The notes beneath the pieces were generated by a model. It did not search any database, was not told where the DNA came from, and was given only the letters and a program-made list of their open reading frames with translations. This document shows positions 26,345-34,916 of a stretch of 64,000 nucleotides of DNA, in pieces. Origin of the DNA: Neiella litorisoli (GTDB taxonomy: Bacteria; Pseudomonadota; Gammaproteobacteria; Enterobacterales; Neiellaceae); assembly GCF_014773395.1 (NCBI RefSeq), contig NZ_JACXAF010000005.1:124001-188000 (forward strand). The letters run 5' to 3'. Both the position numbers and the translations under genes were made by a program. The first letter of the stretch is position 1; every line of letters begins with the position of its first letter.

Positions 26345-27196
26345 TTACTCAGAAAAAGGGTATTTAATGGCATCGTGGTGTTGGTAGCCAGTAACCTCAA
26401 AGTCTTCGAGAGTTACCCATGTTTCAATATCCTCTAATGACTTAATCTTGGGATTGATACTGAGTTGAGGGGAAGGGAATGGATCCCGTTTAAGTTGAAC
26501 ATCTCGAAGCATTGGAAGCTGGTCAGCATATACGTGAGCATTAGCAACTTTATGGAAGCAGCGTTTTGCTTGTTTGCCCGTAATTTGAGCAACTAACGCG
26601 AGTAGGGTGAAGCACTGAACCTGATTAAAGTTGAGACCCAATGGAACGTCGCAGCTGCGTTGATAGGACGTTAGATAGAGATCATCTCCCAATAAAGAAA
26701 ATGTGTGTGTGTGCATACATGGTCGGAGGCATCCTAAATGAAACTCTCCAGGGTTGTAGAATGAAAGGATTTCTCCGCGATCATCAATACCTTTTGATAA
26801 GTTATCGATAAGTTTACGCAATTGATCGACATGGCCACCGCCTGGTTTTGCCCAGGAACGGCCTTGTACGCCATAAACACGGCCCATATCGTCTTCGCCT
26901 TTTCGGTTAGGGTTTTCTAGCCATGCCTTGGTTTGATTTGCATTAGCATTCCAAGTATTACAGCCAATTGCTCGGAACTGAGCTGCATTGTCATAGCCGC
27001 GCAAATAGCCTAGAAGTTCGGCAATCGCCGCTTTCCAAAAGCTCTTTCGTGTCGTAATAAGCGGAAATTGGTTGTTCTCAACGTCGTATTCTAGTGACGC
27101 ATCAATGACGGTTAAACACTTCTTACCTGTACGTTTGTTTTCAACCCAAACGCCGTCATCTACAATTCTTTGGCATAAATCTAAGTACTGTTTCAT
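26345..27196 (-). CDS. thyA: Island-borne complete thymidylate synthase
   Basis: A full 283-residue ThyA with active-site Cys160 ([12 protein letters not shown]), [16 protein letters not shown] and an intact C-terminus (IKYPFSE). It converts dUMP to dTMP with methylene-tetrahydrofolate and must replace the broken host gene. It is not a copy of that gene: 50 of the first 60 residues agree, and about 49 of 63 at the C-terminal end. It is the last gene of the integration operon; its ATG overlaps the stop of the coiled-coil gene by four bases. At the attachment position its DNA reads CACGTATATG instead of CATATTTATG. Confidence 0.95.
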   Translation of the reverse strand: MKQYLDLCQRIVDDGVWVENKRTGKKCLTVIDASLEYDVENNQFPLITTRKSFWKAAIAELLGYLRGYDNAAQFRAIGCNTWNANANQTKAWLENPNRKGEDDMGRVYGVQGRSWAKPGGGHVDQLRKLIDNLSKGIDDRGEILSFYNPGEFHLGCLRPCMHTHTFSLLGDDLYLTSYQRSCDVPLGLNFNQVQCFTLLALVAQITGKQAKRCFHKVANAHVYADQLPMLRDVQLKRDPFPSPQLSINPKIKSLEDIETWVTLEDFEVTGYQHHDAIKYPFSE

Positions 27197-27633
27197 GTTT
27201 GTGAACCTGCTTTATTGTTAGTTGCAATGCTTAGCTTTCTTGCCAATGCATTGTTTTCTCTATTTAAACGCGATATTTCTGAGTTTAATCCTATAATTTC
27301 TTCGTAAAGAATCGCGTTTTCAGCTCGTAAGCTTGTAATTCTTTCTTCTAGCCGTTGTTCGAAACTTGGCTCTTTTGGTTTTGTCTTTAAATTTTCTAGT
27401 TGTTCTTTCCTAGCAGCTTTTATATCTTTCAGCTTTTTCTTCGCCCAATAGCGAGCTTTAACTGCTCCTGAAGATAAGCCGCAAAGCTCACTGATAGCCA
27501 TAATAGAGGGCTTGGCTTCACCTTCAAGTACGGCGGTTTCTAGGAGAGCAAGAGCATCTTTAATTAACTTGTCGTTATGTTCTACTAAATCAATACCGTG
27601 TTTTTTTAGATGTTCAGGGCGCTTGTCAGCCAT
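27193..27633 (-). CDS. Coiled-coil auxiliary protein of the integration module (srap-like)
   Basis: A 146-residue protein. It begins with a short N-terminal region that may bind DNA ([10 protein letters not shown] to [22 protein letters not shown]-like), then a long heptad-patterned coil ([20 protein letters not shown] and on). ATG at 27633 has GGAGAG eight bases upstream and overlaps the upstream recombinase gene by eight bases. Position and size match the fourth gene (srap) of SE-type elements and are also comparable to TnpC of Tn554. It probably assists recombination. Confidence 0.6.
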   Translation of the reverse strand: MADKRPEHLKKHGIDLVEHNDKLIKDALALLETAVLEGEAKPSIMAISELCGLSSGAVKARYWAKKKLKDIKAARKEQLENLKTKPKEPSFEQRLEERITSLRAENAILYEEIIGLNSEISRLNRENNALARKLSIATNNKAGSQT

Positions 27634-29488
27634 CTTTGGGCTCTCCTTCAAACTTACTAACATGTCTGCCTAGCTGAATGGCTAAACCAGACCAGACATG
27701 TTCGCTTAAGCCTTTTTCATTTGCCTTTGATTGAGCGTGCTGTTGCCTGTCTTTTAAAGCGAATGCACACCCTTCGGAGATTAGGTGATTGTCGCAGTCT
27801 GGATCACACCCATAGTCTCCGTAACATGGAGGGGGAAGGGAGCCATCTTCAGCTTCTTCAAAGTTGAATGTACAAATTCCAATAGATGTTGGCATGAGTG
27901 AAATATTGGATCGTGCCAATTTCTTGATATAGTTCTGCCGGTCTTCTCCGAACAGGCCTTTCCCCTTAAACCAAGCATCAATTCTCCGAGTGTGCCCTTC
28001 TGCTCCTCCGCCAGCAAAGTTCTTACCTTCACCGTATATATCGGTGAGAACTTCTTCTCTTGAATCAGCAATACGTTTTTGTATGGACTTGTCTAGCTCC
28101 TTTTTATAGTTGCCATACCCTGCTGTTACGGTGTTTGGAAGCCTGCTGAAGCGGCTATAGAAATGTTTTAGCTGTTTGGTAATAAAGGGTAACCCTACTT
28201 TGTGCTTTGCGAGTTGGAAAGCTAACGTGTTTCTCCCTTGTTGCACCGAAAAGCGGTGATTGGCGAAAGCTCCACGCTCATCAAATGATTTAATCCAGCG
28301 ATTAAAAGTTGTATTTAGGCTTGTATACCCATGGTTTGGGCTTCGTTCAATTTGCCTTGGCGAAGAAAATAGCTGTTTGTTACCGGTTTGGGCACAAGCG
28401 TACATGAGAATCTCATGGGCATCTTCTGTTAGAGGGACGACTAGCCATCGTTCGCGATGAGGCTTGTCTTTGTCTTTATGTTTTATAACTTTTGAAATTA
28501 TGAACTTATTGTCATCAAGAGTTTCTAGAGGAACGGCTTGAATAAGAGAGAACTCACTATCTCGCATGCCGCTTAAAAGTAAGATGACCATCATAGAAGC
28601 TTTGTGTGCCTCTTTATAAAGTCTGGTTATCTCTCCTGCCGAATACCCGTATACATCGAGAAATTTTTTGGGTGCGATTTCAGGATTCTCACTCCAGAGA
28701 TAATCCTCAAGGGGTTTTTTTATCTTTTTTAGTCGCTCTCTTATCTCGGGTCTGACTAAAGGTAGTAGATCTTCATCGTGCAGAGTCATTTCCATTGCAA
28801 ACTTAAACTCTGCAATGCATTGCTTGCAGTAATTCAAAAGGTAGACAAATTGGAAGTCGGAAAGAGTATCGATGCCTGTATGCGAAGATTGCTCTCCCCA
28901 AAAAATGGATTTGGAATTGATATCTGCAAGCTGCATTGAAAAAGGCCTGCCTATATTTTTTATTACCACCTCGTGATAGAGCATTTTCATCGCTCTTTTT
29001 AAGTGAGATGGCCTTCCTCCAATAAAGGCAGCATGGTTCTTGAGCATGTCAAAAGTTATATCTGCAAATGATTCTATGACTAGACCATCTTTACTTTGTT
29101 CAGTTATAAAGTATGAACCGATTTTGGCTAACTCAATGACTCGCCCCTTCACTGTTTTACCATCTACTTTGTTTTTTTTTCCTCTACTCGCCCTTAGTAA
29201 AGCTGGGTAATTGGCATAAATAAAGGCGGCGAGTTTCAGCTCTGAAATCATTTGCTCTGTGAGGCAGTATTGATACTGCTTCATGTGATGAGCAGGGGCA
29301 TCACTCGCTGCAAAGTCATCCCAATCGATCATAGAAGACTTATCGCCTTTAAATAGAGGATCTGAACTGAGCAAGAAAACCCACTTCATGCTGCTATAAG
29401 TAGAATGCCAGATAGGGGTATCCGGCGGAAGAATCGCGTTTCCCGTGGTGAAGTCGTTGACAGTTGGAGCTTGCGATGCAGTATTCAT
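27626..29488 (-). CDS. Large tyrosine recombinase (intB-like)
   Basis: A 620-residue protein. The C-terminal half has a tyrosine recombinase core: LLLSGMRDSEFSL with Arg309, FSVQQGRNTLAF with Arg419 (His of the HxxR box replaced by Gln), LKHF with His442, and AGYGNY with the candidate nucleophile Tyr458 or Tyr461. A cysteine cluster follows (PPPCYGDYGCDPDC and EGCAF), possibly a zinc site. The first 200 residues are not recognised. Third gene of the leftward operon, seven bases after the 707-residue gene. Confidence 0.75.
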   Translation of the reverse strand: MNTASQAPTVNDFTTGNAILPPDTPIWHSTYSSMKWVFLLSSDPLFKGDKSSMIDWDDFAASDAPAHHMKQYQYCLTEQMISELKLAAFIYANYPALLRASRGKKNKVDGKTVKGRVIELAKIGSYFITEQSKDGLVIESFADITFDMLKNHAAFIGGRPSHLKRAMKMLYHEVVIKNIGRPFSMQLADINSKSIFWGEQSSHTGIDTLSDFQFVYLLNYCKQCIAEFKFAMEMTLHDEDLLPLVRPEIRERLKKIKKPLEDYLWSENPEIAPKKFLDVYGYSAGEITRLYKEAHKASMMVILLLSGMRDSEFSLIQAVPLETLDDNKFIISKVIKHKDKDKPHRERWLVVPLTEDAHEILMYACAQTGNKQLFSSPRQIERSPNHGYTSLNTTFNRWIKSFDERGAFANHRFSVQQGRNTLAFQLAKHKVGLPFITKQLKHFYSRFSRLPNTVTAGYGNYKKELDKSIQKRIADSREEVLTDIYGEGKNFAGGGAEGHTRRIDAWFKGKGLFGEDRQNYIKKLARSNISLMPTSIGICTFNFEEAEDGSLPPPCYGDYGCDPDCDNHLISEGCAFALKDRQQHAQSKANEKGLSEHVWSGLAIQLGRHVSKFEGEPKDG

Positions 29489-29495
29489 AGTTACC

Positions 29496-31619
29496 TCATA
29501 GCCCCATATAAACCAGTTGATCTATTTCTTCGTCATCAAGCTCAATCGCAAGTGATTTTGACTGTTTTAGTACATCTTCAGGAAAGTGATGATCGGGGGT
29601 TAGCAAGTCATTGATAACTAAAAGGACAGCTCTGTATAACTCATTTCTCTTTTTCATATTTGCCCGGTTCTCTTCTAATGAAAGCTCTAACTTCCATTTG
29701 TATGCGATGAGCTTAGGCAACCCTCCTTCATGCACTGATGACTGTTCACACAATAAGCACATGTTCCAGAATTTGCATGGGGATCCATCGATGTGTTTTG
29801 TGAGCTGGCGGACTTTAGCGCTTGGGTTAAAAGCATCTTTGCAACGCAGCCCAGAAAGGGTTTCTGTGACCCCAGTTGGGTTCTTATCAGAAGCCTTAGC
29901 GTCTGAGTGGCGAGCGGAGTCTTTGCTCGGCTTGGAGTGTGAAATTTCTACTAATGCTGTTCCTATGGTCGTGTGGAACTCATTCTCAAGAAAATTGTCA
30001 TCAAGATACGTTGATGTAGTCACCAGGCTATTGTGGCCAGCTGTAGCTTGTATCTCGAATATGTCTGCTCCTGCTTTGACCATATTGTTGATTGAAGTAC
30101 TGCGGAAGCGACTGAAGTTGAACATGAAATCTTCACCTAAAAGGGCATACAAATTATTCTCCTTGCAAAACTGTTTAGCCCAAGGTGTTGCCGTTAAGGC
30201 ATCTGAGTTATTTGCCTTGTGTTGTTTAGTTGGACCTCTCCAAATTATGTGGGTTACTCGGTGAATGAGCGCATTGCTTGGATTTTGGTTCCAACAATCA
30301 TGTTCATAGATGAATAACTTGTTTGTCGCATCTCCTTTGGCGTGGGAACGAAGAGGGGCTGTAAGCGTTTGGGTCAATGCGATCAGATCCGACACTCGAC
30401 GTTGGAGCTCATCCTTAATGAAATGCTCTCCTTGTTCTAGCAGAGTTAAATGTAATTCTTTGTCTTCAGATTGATTTTCATTGCCTGCTCTTACCTTTGT
30501 ATATGCAATGAATGGTTGCCCAGTTAATGGATGATGAGGCTGATAACTATCAAGTGTCAAAGACGCGACAGATTCAGCATTTAGACCTGTTAATCTAGAT
30601 AACTCTGCCGCTAGAGGCAGAATTAGTCGCCTATCCACAAATGGCCAAACACCTATCCGAATATAGAAATTCATTAGTGATTTGATGGTGATCGAACGAT
30701 CTTTCTTTACAGCGAGTAGCATCCTCAGCGGATCACAGCTATAACGCTCTTCAAATTCAAAAAGAGTGCTTTCGAAGCTTCCCCTTTTGCTCACCAATGG
30801 CTCAAGGCCAAAAGCTTGCTCCGGCCTATATCCAGTTGCCAGTCTGCTGTTTGCTAGTGAAGCGCAGACCTTATAGTTTCTAGCTGCTGAAGTTATAGAC
30901 GGCCACTCTACGCCTTCTACTGTTACTTTTACTGGTTTTCCGTTTTCAATGTTGCGTTCGGGTGGAGGAGCTAGTCCAAGACACTGTTCGTCCGACCAGC
31001 CTTTTCTCCTTCGTTCGGTGATTGTATTTTGCGGTATGCCGTACTTCCCGCTGGCATCGATGACAGATAATTCTTTACCTTGGACAACAAGAGGATCCTT
31101 GTTCGGGCGACAATATGGAATACCTAGATTTGTCTTTTCATATGGTTCAGATACTCGCTTGGCGTGCACTAAAGCTCTGCTTAAAGCAACATCAATGATT
31201 TCCTGTTCAGCCTCTGAGTAAGGTGCTCGCTCGTTGGTTTCAGGAACGCCTTTGAATATCGGAGCATGGTAAACAACAGCATTAATTAACCCTAGTTCAT
31301 AGGCCCAGTCCATGGCCTGCCTTACTAGCTTGTAAATAGAGTAACGAGTTAGTGACTTTATGCGCTTTTGGAGAACAAGCCATTTCGTGAAGCGGAGTAG
31401 AGCATCTGCTTCCCAGTATTCTTGGATGAAAAAGCGTTGATCTTGCTTTAACCTTCCATAGCCCCCATTTGTCTTGGATAGGTATTCAAGGTACCAGTTC
31501 AGTGCTTGGTCAACATTAGCAGTGGGCTTCTCTCGCTTGAGTAGCAGAAATAGCCATTGCAATTGCTTGTGTGGCTCCCGCGTGGTTGGTTTCGGTACTA
31601 GTAAAGTCGGGCTAGTCAC
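29496..31619 (-). CDS. Tyrosine-recombinase-fold protein lacking Arg I (tfp-like)
   Basis: A 707-residue protein with a recombinase-like core: SRLTGLNAESV (Asn347 where the first catalytic Arg is expected), FSRFRSTSIN with Arg504/506, AGHNSLVTTSTYLDD with His529 and Tyr538. The loss of Arg I suggests it does not cleave alone. Between residues 183 and 272 are two copies of a short HTH-like repeat ending GWSDEQCLGL and GYRPEQAFGL, similar in style to NUMOD-type DNA-binding repeats. A late cysteine group (PCKFWNMCLLC) may bind zinc. It overlaps the intA-like gene by eight bases. Confidence 0.7.
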   Translation of the reverse strand: MTSPTLLVPKPTTREPHKQLQWLFLLLKREKPTANVDQALNWYLEYLSKTNGGYGRLKQDQRFFIQEYWEADALLRFTKWLVLQKRIKSLTRYSIYKLVRQAMDWAYELGLINAVVYHAPIFKGVPETNERAPYSEAEQEIIDVALSRALVHAKRVSEPYEKTNLGIPYCRPNKDPLVVQGKELSVIDASGKYGIPQNTITERRRKGWSDEQCLGLAPPPERNIENGKPVKVTVEGVEWPSITSAARNYKVCASLANSRLATGYRPEQAFGLEPLVSKRGSFESTLFEFEERYSCDPLRMLLAVKKDRSITIKSLMNFYIRIGVWPFVDRRLILPLAAELSRLTGLNAESVASLTLDSYQPHHPLTGQPFIAYTKVRAGNENQSEDKELHLTLLEQGEHFIKDELQRRVSDLIALTQTLTAPLRSHAKGDATNKLFIYEHDCWNQNPSNALIHRVTHIIWRGPTKQHKANNSDALTATPWAKQFCKENNLYALLGEDFMFNFSRFRSTSINNMVKAGADIFEIQATAGHNSLVTTSTYLDDNFLENEFHTTIGTALVEISHSKPSKDSARHSDAKASDKNPTGVTETLSGLRCKDAFNPSAKVRQLTKHIDGSPCKFWNMCLLCEQSSVHEGGLPKLIAYKWKLELSLEENRANMKKRNELYRAVLLVINDLLTPDHHFPEDVLKQSKSLAIELDDEEIDQLVYMGL

Positions 31620-32832
31620 GATAATGCCCCCGCTTCTCTGTATGTTTTAATGGGGGGAGGTATGTAGCCTCACGAATAGCTTCTGCCTCTTCAAGTCGGT
31701 TTGTTTTCTGCCCCTCTGAGTTCAATTTTGCTAGAACAGCTGGAGGAATCTGGGTGTAGATTTCTGTTGTCGATATGTCCGCATGGCCGAGCATTTGCTG
31801 AATAGTTAGCATGCGGTCTTCATAATCTTTCCCCATATCTGAGCCTAGGACTGAATAAGCTGTTCCGTGCCTTAGCCAGTGGCTTTTCATTTCAATTTGG
31901 ATGCCTGAGCGGAGGACTGCGCTTTTGAATTGCTTTGATGCATTTCTACTAGCCCATGGTTTCCCATTGCTAGTGAGAAAAACAGGCTTGTTGGGATCAT
32001 TTACTCTCCAACCTGTGGCGAGTTTATACTCGGGAGAATTGTGATACTTACGTATTCGATTTAGAACAGCCCTCGAAATCACCGTGTTTCGAGTTTTCAA
32101 TCCAGTGACTCTTCCTTTGTTGCCATTTACTAAGAGAGGATAAAGTTCAAACTCTTGGTTTGAATAGATCGAACTCGAAGGTAGGTCCCCCTTTTTTAAG
32201 TTAATCAGCTCCGATAAGCGTAGCCCAGTATCATATTGAGTATGGAACATGCAACGCTCACATTCATTATGCATTGCTGATAACACGCTGATGACCAGCT
32301 CTTTCGTAATGTGCTTAGGACTCTTCTTATTCGCTTTTCTTACGGTGTATCTTAGAGTGTTTGATCGCCCCCACGGAGAGTCTTCTAAGCTCCTGATGTT
32401 CCCTCCTTCACTTGTCGTTAGCCAAGTTAAGAACTCTTTGATAGCTGCTTCTCGGCCACTTCGGGTTGAGTTACTGCACCCCTTTTCTTGTTGGTAACTT
32501 TGCCATTCAACTATGTCATCACGGCTAATTATTTCTAGGGCTTGGTCAAGTGATAAGTTTGGAAAGTAATCGGAAGTTTCTAGCCATTCACAAAGATAAG
32601 ATAGTGACCGTCCGTACTGTTCAGCAGTGCTACTTGTAATGGAACGGCCAATAGACCTATTTAAATAGCTGAACCAGTTATGAGCGTGATAAACAATCCT
32701 TTCTTCTTTACTAAACAGAGTCATGATCTGCGTACGTTTGTGAGCATGCTTTAGCTCTAGAGTCTGTTCTTGGGACTCTACAGTTAACTGCTTGTCAACC
32801 TGCGATGCTCTGACTAAAACGAATTGGACCAT
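31612..32832 (-). CDS. Canonical tyrosine recombinase (intA-like)
   Basis: A 406-residue XerC/D-like integrase with the full catalytic set: YDTGLRLSEL with Arg205, SHWLRHGTAY with His318 and Arg321, MLGHADISTTEIY with His350 and Tyr359. A SAM-like N-terminal core-binding domain occupies about residues 45-145. It is the first gene of the leftward operon, starting 133 bp inside the right end, so it most likely recognises the nearby attachment site. The ATG at 32832 has no clear Shine-Dalgarno; the first 35 residues are polar, and a later ATG (residue 37) is possible. Confidence 0.88.
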   Translation of the reverse strand: MVQFVLVRASQVDKQLTVESQEQTLELKHAHKRTQIMTLFSKEERIVYHAHNWFSYLNRSIGRSITSSTAEQYGRSLSYLCEWLETSDYFPNLSLDQALEIISRDDIVEWQSYQQEKGCSNSTRSGREAAIKEFLTWLTTSEGGNIRSLEDSPWGRSNTLRYTVRKANKKSPKHITKELVISVLSAMHNECERCMFHTQYDTGLRLSELINLKKGDLPSSSIYSNQEFELYPLLVNGNKGRVTGLKTRNTVISRAVLNRIRKYHNSPEYKLATGWRVNDPNKPVFLTSNGKPWASRNASKQFKSAVLRSGIQIEMKSHWLRHGTAYSVLGSDMGKDYEDRMLTIQQMLGHADISTTEIYTQIPPAVLAKLNSEGQKTNRLEEAEAIREATYLPPLKHTEKRGHYRD

Positions 32833-32965
32833 GAAAAATAAGGATGTGATTTGTTTGAAAGTCCTTTTATTATGGTTCCATATAAAAAGTCAGTCAAGAA
32901 GGAAGTTTATTTGCTTAGCCCTTTGAGTATAATGAAGTGTCTTTTTTGTAGTTTGGTTCCTAAAA
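32833..32965. promoter_or_regulatory. Right terminal region of the island with inverted end motif
   Basis: No gene. It must hold the promoter of the integration operon. TTTGGTTCCTAAAAC at 32952-32966 is the end motif, inverted relative to TTATGGAACTAAA at the left end. A further ATGGTTCCAT palindrome lies inside at 32872-32881 and could be a recombinase or auxiliary-protein site. Confidence 0.45.
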
Positions 32966-32972
32966 CATATTT
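32966..32972 (+). repeat. Right direct repeat at the island junction (attR core)
   Basis: CATATTT here matches 11586-11592. Everything to its right is host thyA; to its left is the end motif of the island. Confidence 0.75.
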
Positions 32973-33157
32973 ATGAAGATCAATTGCCGATGATGCGCGA
33001 TGTTCAGCTCAAGCGAGAGCCATTCCCGTCGCCGCAACTGAACATCAATCCAGATATTAAGTCACTGAAGGATTTGGAAACCTGGGTGACCATGGATGAC
33101 TTTGAAGTCGTTGGCTATCAGCACCACGATCCGATTAAGTATCCGTTTGCGGTTTAA
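32966..33157 (+). pseudogene. thyA: Host thymidylate synthase, 3' fragment
   Basis: In frame from CAT at 32966 this reads [18 protein letters not shown] and on to [11 protein letters not shown], then TAA at 33155-33157. That is the missing last 63 residues of the host ThyA, free of stops or frameshifts. It has no start and no promoter of its own. Joined to 10926-11592 through the shared CATATTT it would restore an ordinary 283-residue gene, so precise excision should repair the host copy. Confidence 0.93.
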
Positions 33158-33197
33158 CCCCGTATTGATATCGCCAGTAAGGTGCTGCTCTTCATAT

Positions 33198-33224
33198 AAA
33201 AACCGGCTTCTTAGCCGGTTTTTT
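33198..33224. terminator. Terminator after thyA, shared with the sulfotransferase gene
   Basis: AAAAACCGGCT and AGCCGGTTTTTT pair around TCTT. It follows the thyA remnant and, on the other strand, the convergent TPR-sulfotransferase gene ending at 33235. It is probably the original lgt-thyA terminator. Confidence 0.85.
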
Positions 33225-33234
33225 AATTGCAGAA

Positions 33235-34821
33235 TTACTCGATGGTTAACCCGCCTTGTCGCAATAGTTGCTGCAGGGCTTTTGTTTGCTGATCATAGCG
33301 CCGCCAACGGCCTATCGAATCGCTGTTAATGGGTTGCCGCACTTGCACCGCACTGGCGGTCGAAACGGGCGCTTGATTCAAATGAAAATTGACGCATTGT
33401 GGTTCAAAATCTAAGCCGCAATGGTTCAATATCCGGCGTATCTCACTATCTGGGCTGGCTACCAAGGATTCATATTCGATTCGTAACAGGCGTTCCCCAA
33501 GCCGTTGCTGCCAGAAATCCATCAGGCGGCGAAATTGCAAGTAATAGCGGCCAGTATCGAGCAAATCATAGGAATAGTTGTAATAACTGAAGTTAAGTGC
33601 AAATAGCTGCCTGAAGTTGCTGATACAGGTATCCATGGGATTTCTGTCAAGCCAGATTAACTTGGCGTTCGGCAGTGCTTCAGCGATGAAACCCAAGTAG
33701 AAAAAGTTCAGCGGCATCTTGTCAGTAAAATGTGCTGTTTGACCGGTTTGCGGTCTGGTGCTGTCGATATATCGTTTGCCGATGGCTGCTAAGTCGAGTT
33801 GGCAAGCTTTGCTAATGGTTGGCGGATCAAGCACCCGATTTGACTGGGTGGCACAAGCTCGCTTCAACTCGACGCCGAAGTTCTGTAGTTCTCCGGCAGT
33901 GGTGACTTTGGAGTGATTTGAGATGATGCGATCCACTAATGTCGTGCCCGAGCGAGGCATGCCGGTGATGAAAATAGCCTCGTCATTTGGGTCACCATTT
34001 GAGCTGTGGCTGGCGCGATGTTCAAATGCTTCAATCATTGCGTCAAACAACGCCTGATCATCACTGCTTTGGTAGTTGAGTTGCTGCTTTTTGCGCTCGT
34101 TTGCTTCTGATAACGCAGTGAATGCTTGGTCATATTGGCCGAGTGCTTCATGCTCTTTAAGTAGAGCATGGCCCAAATGGACATGACCGTCGACCGAATG
34201 GCAGTTTGCTTTTGTCTTGGTCAAGCGGTCGATGTGATTGTGAGACTCGCTAATGCCACCTAAATCGGTCAGTGATGAATGGGCTGGGTAATGGTTGGGA
34301 TTTAAGCTAATTACCCGTTCATAAGCTTGTCTAGCCTCATCGAAGTCGCCATTAAAGCGTGCCGAGGCTGCCAGATTAAACCAGTAACTCGGCTGTTTAG
34401 GGCGAAGTGCGCAAACGCGGCGAAACAACTCTGCAGCCAATTGGTGTTGGCCGACTCGACTAAATACCACGCCAATGGTATCGAGCGTTAATGCGTCGTT
34501 GTCTGAGACCCATTTGCGAGCCAATTCGGCACTCTGACTGGCTTCAGATGGACGGTTTAGCTGCGCTAATATGCGGGCATGTTGAGCCTGATATTCTGCC
34601 GTTTTGGGTGCTAAGGCCAGCGCGCGTTCCACTAACTCTAACGCTTTTGTCAATTGCTGCATCGAAGCGGCGATCATGGCGAGCAAAAAATAGCTATCGG
34701 CATGCTCTGGCTGTTGCTGCAATACTTGCAAGCAAAACTGGTGGGCCGCTTTAAAATTTTGTTGATTGAGGGCTTGTTGGGCAGCTTTGTGGAGCTGTTC
34801 AATCGATGGGATAGAACTCAC
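33235..34821 (-). CDS. TPR-repeat sulfotransferase
   Basis: A 528-residue protein: about five tetratricopeptide repeats (residues 5-190), then a sulfotransferase domain beginning FITGMPRSGTTLVDRI, the PAPS 5'-phosphosulfate loop, with a later IWLDRNPMDTCISNFRQ matching the 3'-phosphate region. It should move sulfate from PAPS to an unknown acceptor; no signal peptide is seen. The gene follows a TonB receptor gene in the same direction across a hairpin, a pairing I know from Alteromonadales and sphingomonads, so the two may act on the same substrate. Confidence 0.8.
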   Translation of the reverse strand: MSSIPSIEQLHKAAQQALNQQNFKAAHQFCLQVLQQQPEHADSYFLLAMIAASMQQLTKALELVERALALAPKTAEYQAQHARILAQLNRPSEASQSAELARKWVSDNDALTLDTIGVVFSRVGQHQLAAELFRRVCALRPKQPSYWFNLAASARFNGDFDEARQAYERVISLNPNHYPAHSSLTDLGGISESHNHIDRLTKTKANCHSVDGHVHLGHALLKEHEALGQYDQAFTALSEANERKKQQLNYQSSDDQALFDAMIEAFEHRASHSSNGDPNDEAIFITGMPRSGTTLVDRIISNHSKVTTAGELQNFGVELKRACATQSNRVLDPPTISKACQLDLAAIGKRYIDSTRPQTGQTAHFTDKMPLNFFYLGFIAEALPNAKLIWLDRNPMDTCISNFRQLFALNFSYYNYSYDLLDTGRYYLQFRRLMDFWQQRLGERLLRIEYESLVASPDSEIRRILNHCGLDFEPQCVNFHLNQAPVSTASAVQVRQPINSDSIGRWRRYDQQTKALQQLLRQGGLTIE

Positions 34822-34866
34822 TGGGTATCCAGACGACCAAGGGTAAAGAATGATTTTGGCATATCA

Positions 34867-34890
34867 ACAGGGGGCATGATAGCCCCCTGT
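34867..34890 (-). terminator. GC-rich hairpin between TonB receptor and sulfotransferase genes
   Basis: ACAGGGGGC and GCCCCCTGT form a perfect nine-base stem with loop ATGATA. On the minus strand no T run follows. It may weaken read-through from the receptor into the sulfotransferase gene, or protect the receptor mRNA. Confidence 0.5.
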
Positions 34891-34916
34891 GATCATTGGC
34901 TTATGTGTCTCGACGA

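Larger units (their letters stand above)
11593..32965. mobile_element. Integrative element of about 21.4 kb in thyA carrying its own thyA and a type III-like defence operon
   Basis: The element is defined by the break in thyA, the flanking CATATTT repeats and the inverted GGAAC-containing ends. A leftward operon from the right end encodes three tyrosine-recombinase-fold proteins, a coiled-coil protein and a full thyA. Rightward cargo is a six-gene defence-like operon (14599-26186). The left arm has an XRE regulator and small unknown genes. The recombinase gene order and sizes resemble the intA-tfp-intB-srap module of strand-biased circularizing integrative elements (Tn6283/SE); this match is from memory. 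No transfer genes, relaxase or replication gene is seen, so it would move by other means. Confidence 0.9.

Noticed and set aside
29611-30264. Plus-strand ORF of 217 codons antisense to the 707-residue gene
   Set aside because: It lies wholly inside a well-supported gene in another frame and has no recognisable domain.
27193-32832. Calling the recombinase set a RIT element or Tn554
   Set aside because: RIT recombinases are three similar-sized proteins of about 300-450 residues. Tn554 TnpA/B/C is closer, but here there are three recombinase-fold proteins plus a coiled-coil protein, which fits the SE module better.
11593-32965. Naming the cargo as BREX, DISARM or Druantia
   Set aside because: No PglZ, BrxC, DUF1998 or DruE-type protein is present. 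Mod and Res are plainly type III; the other genes do not complete any of these systems.
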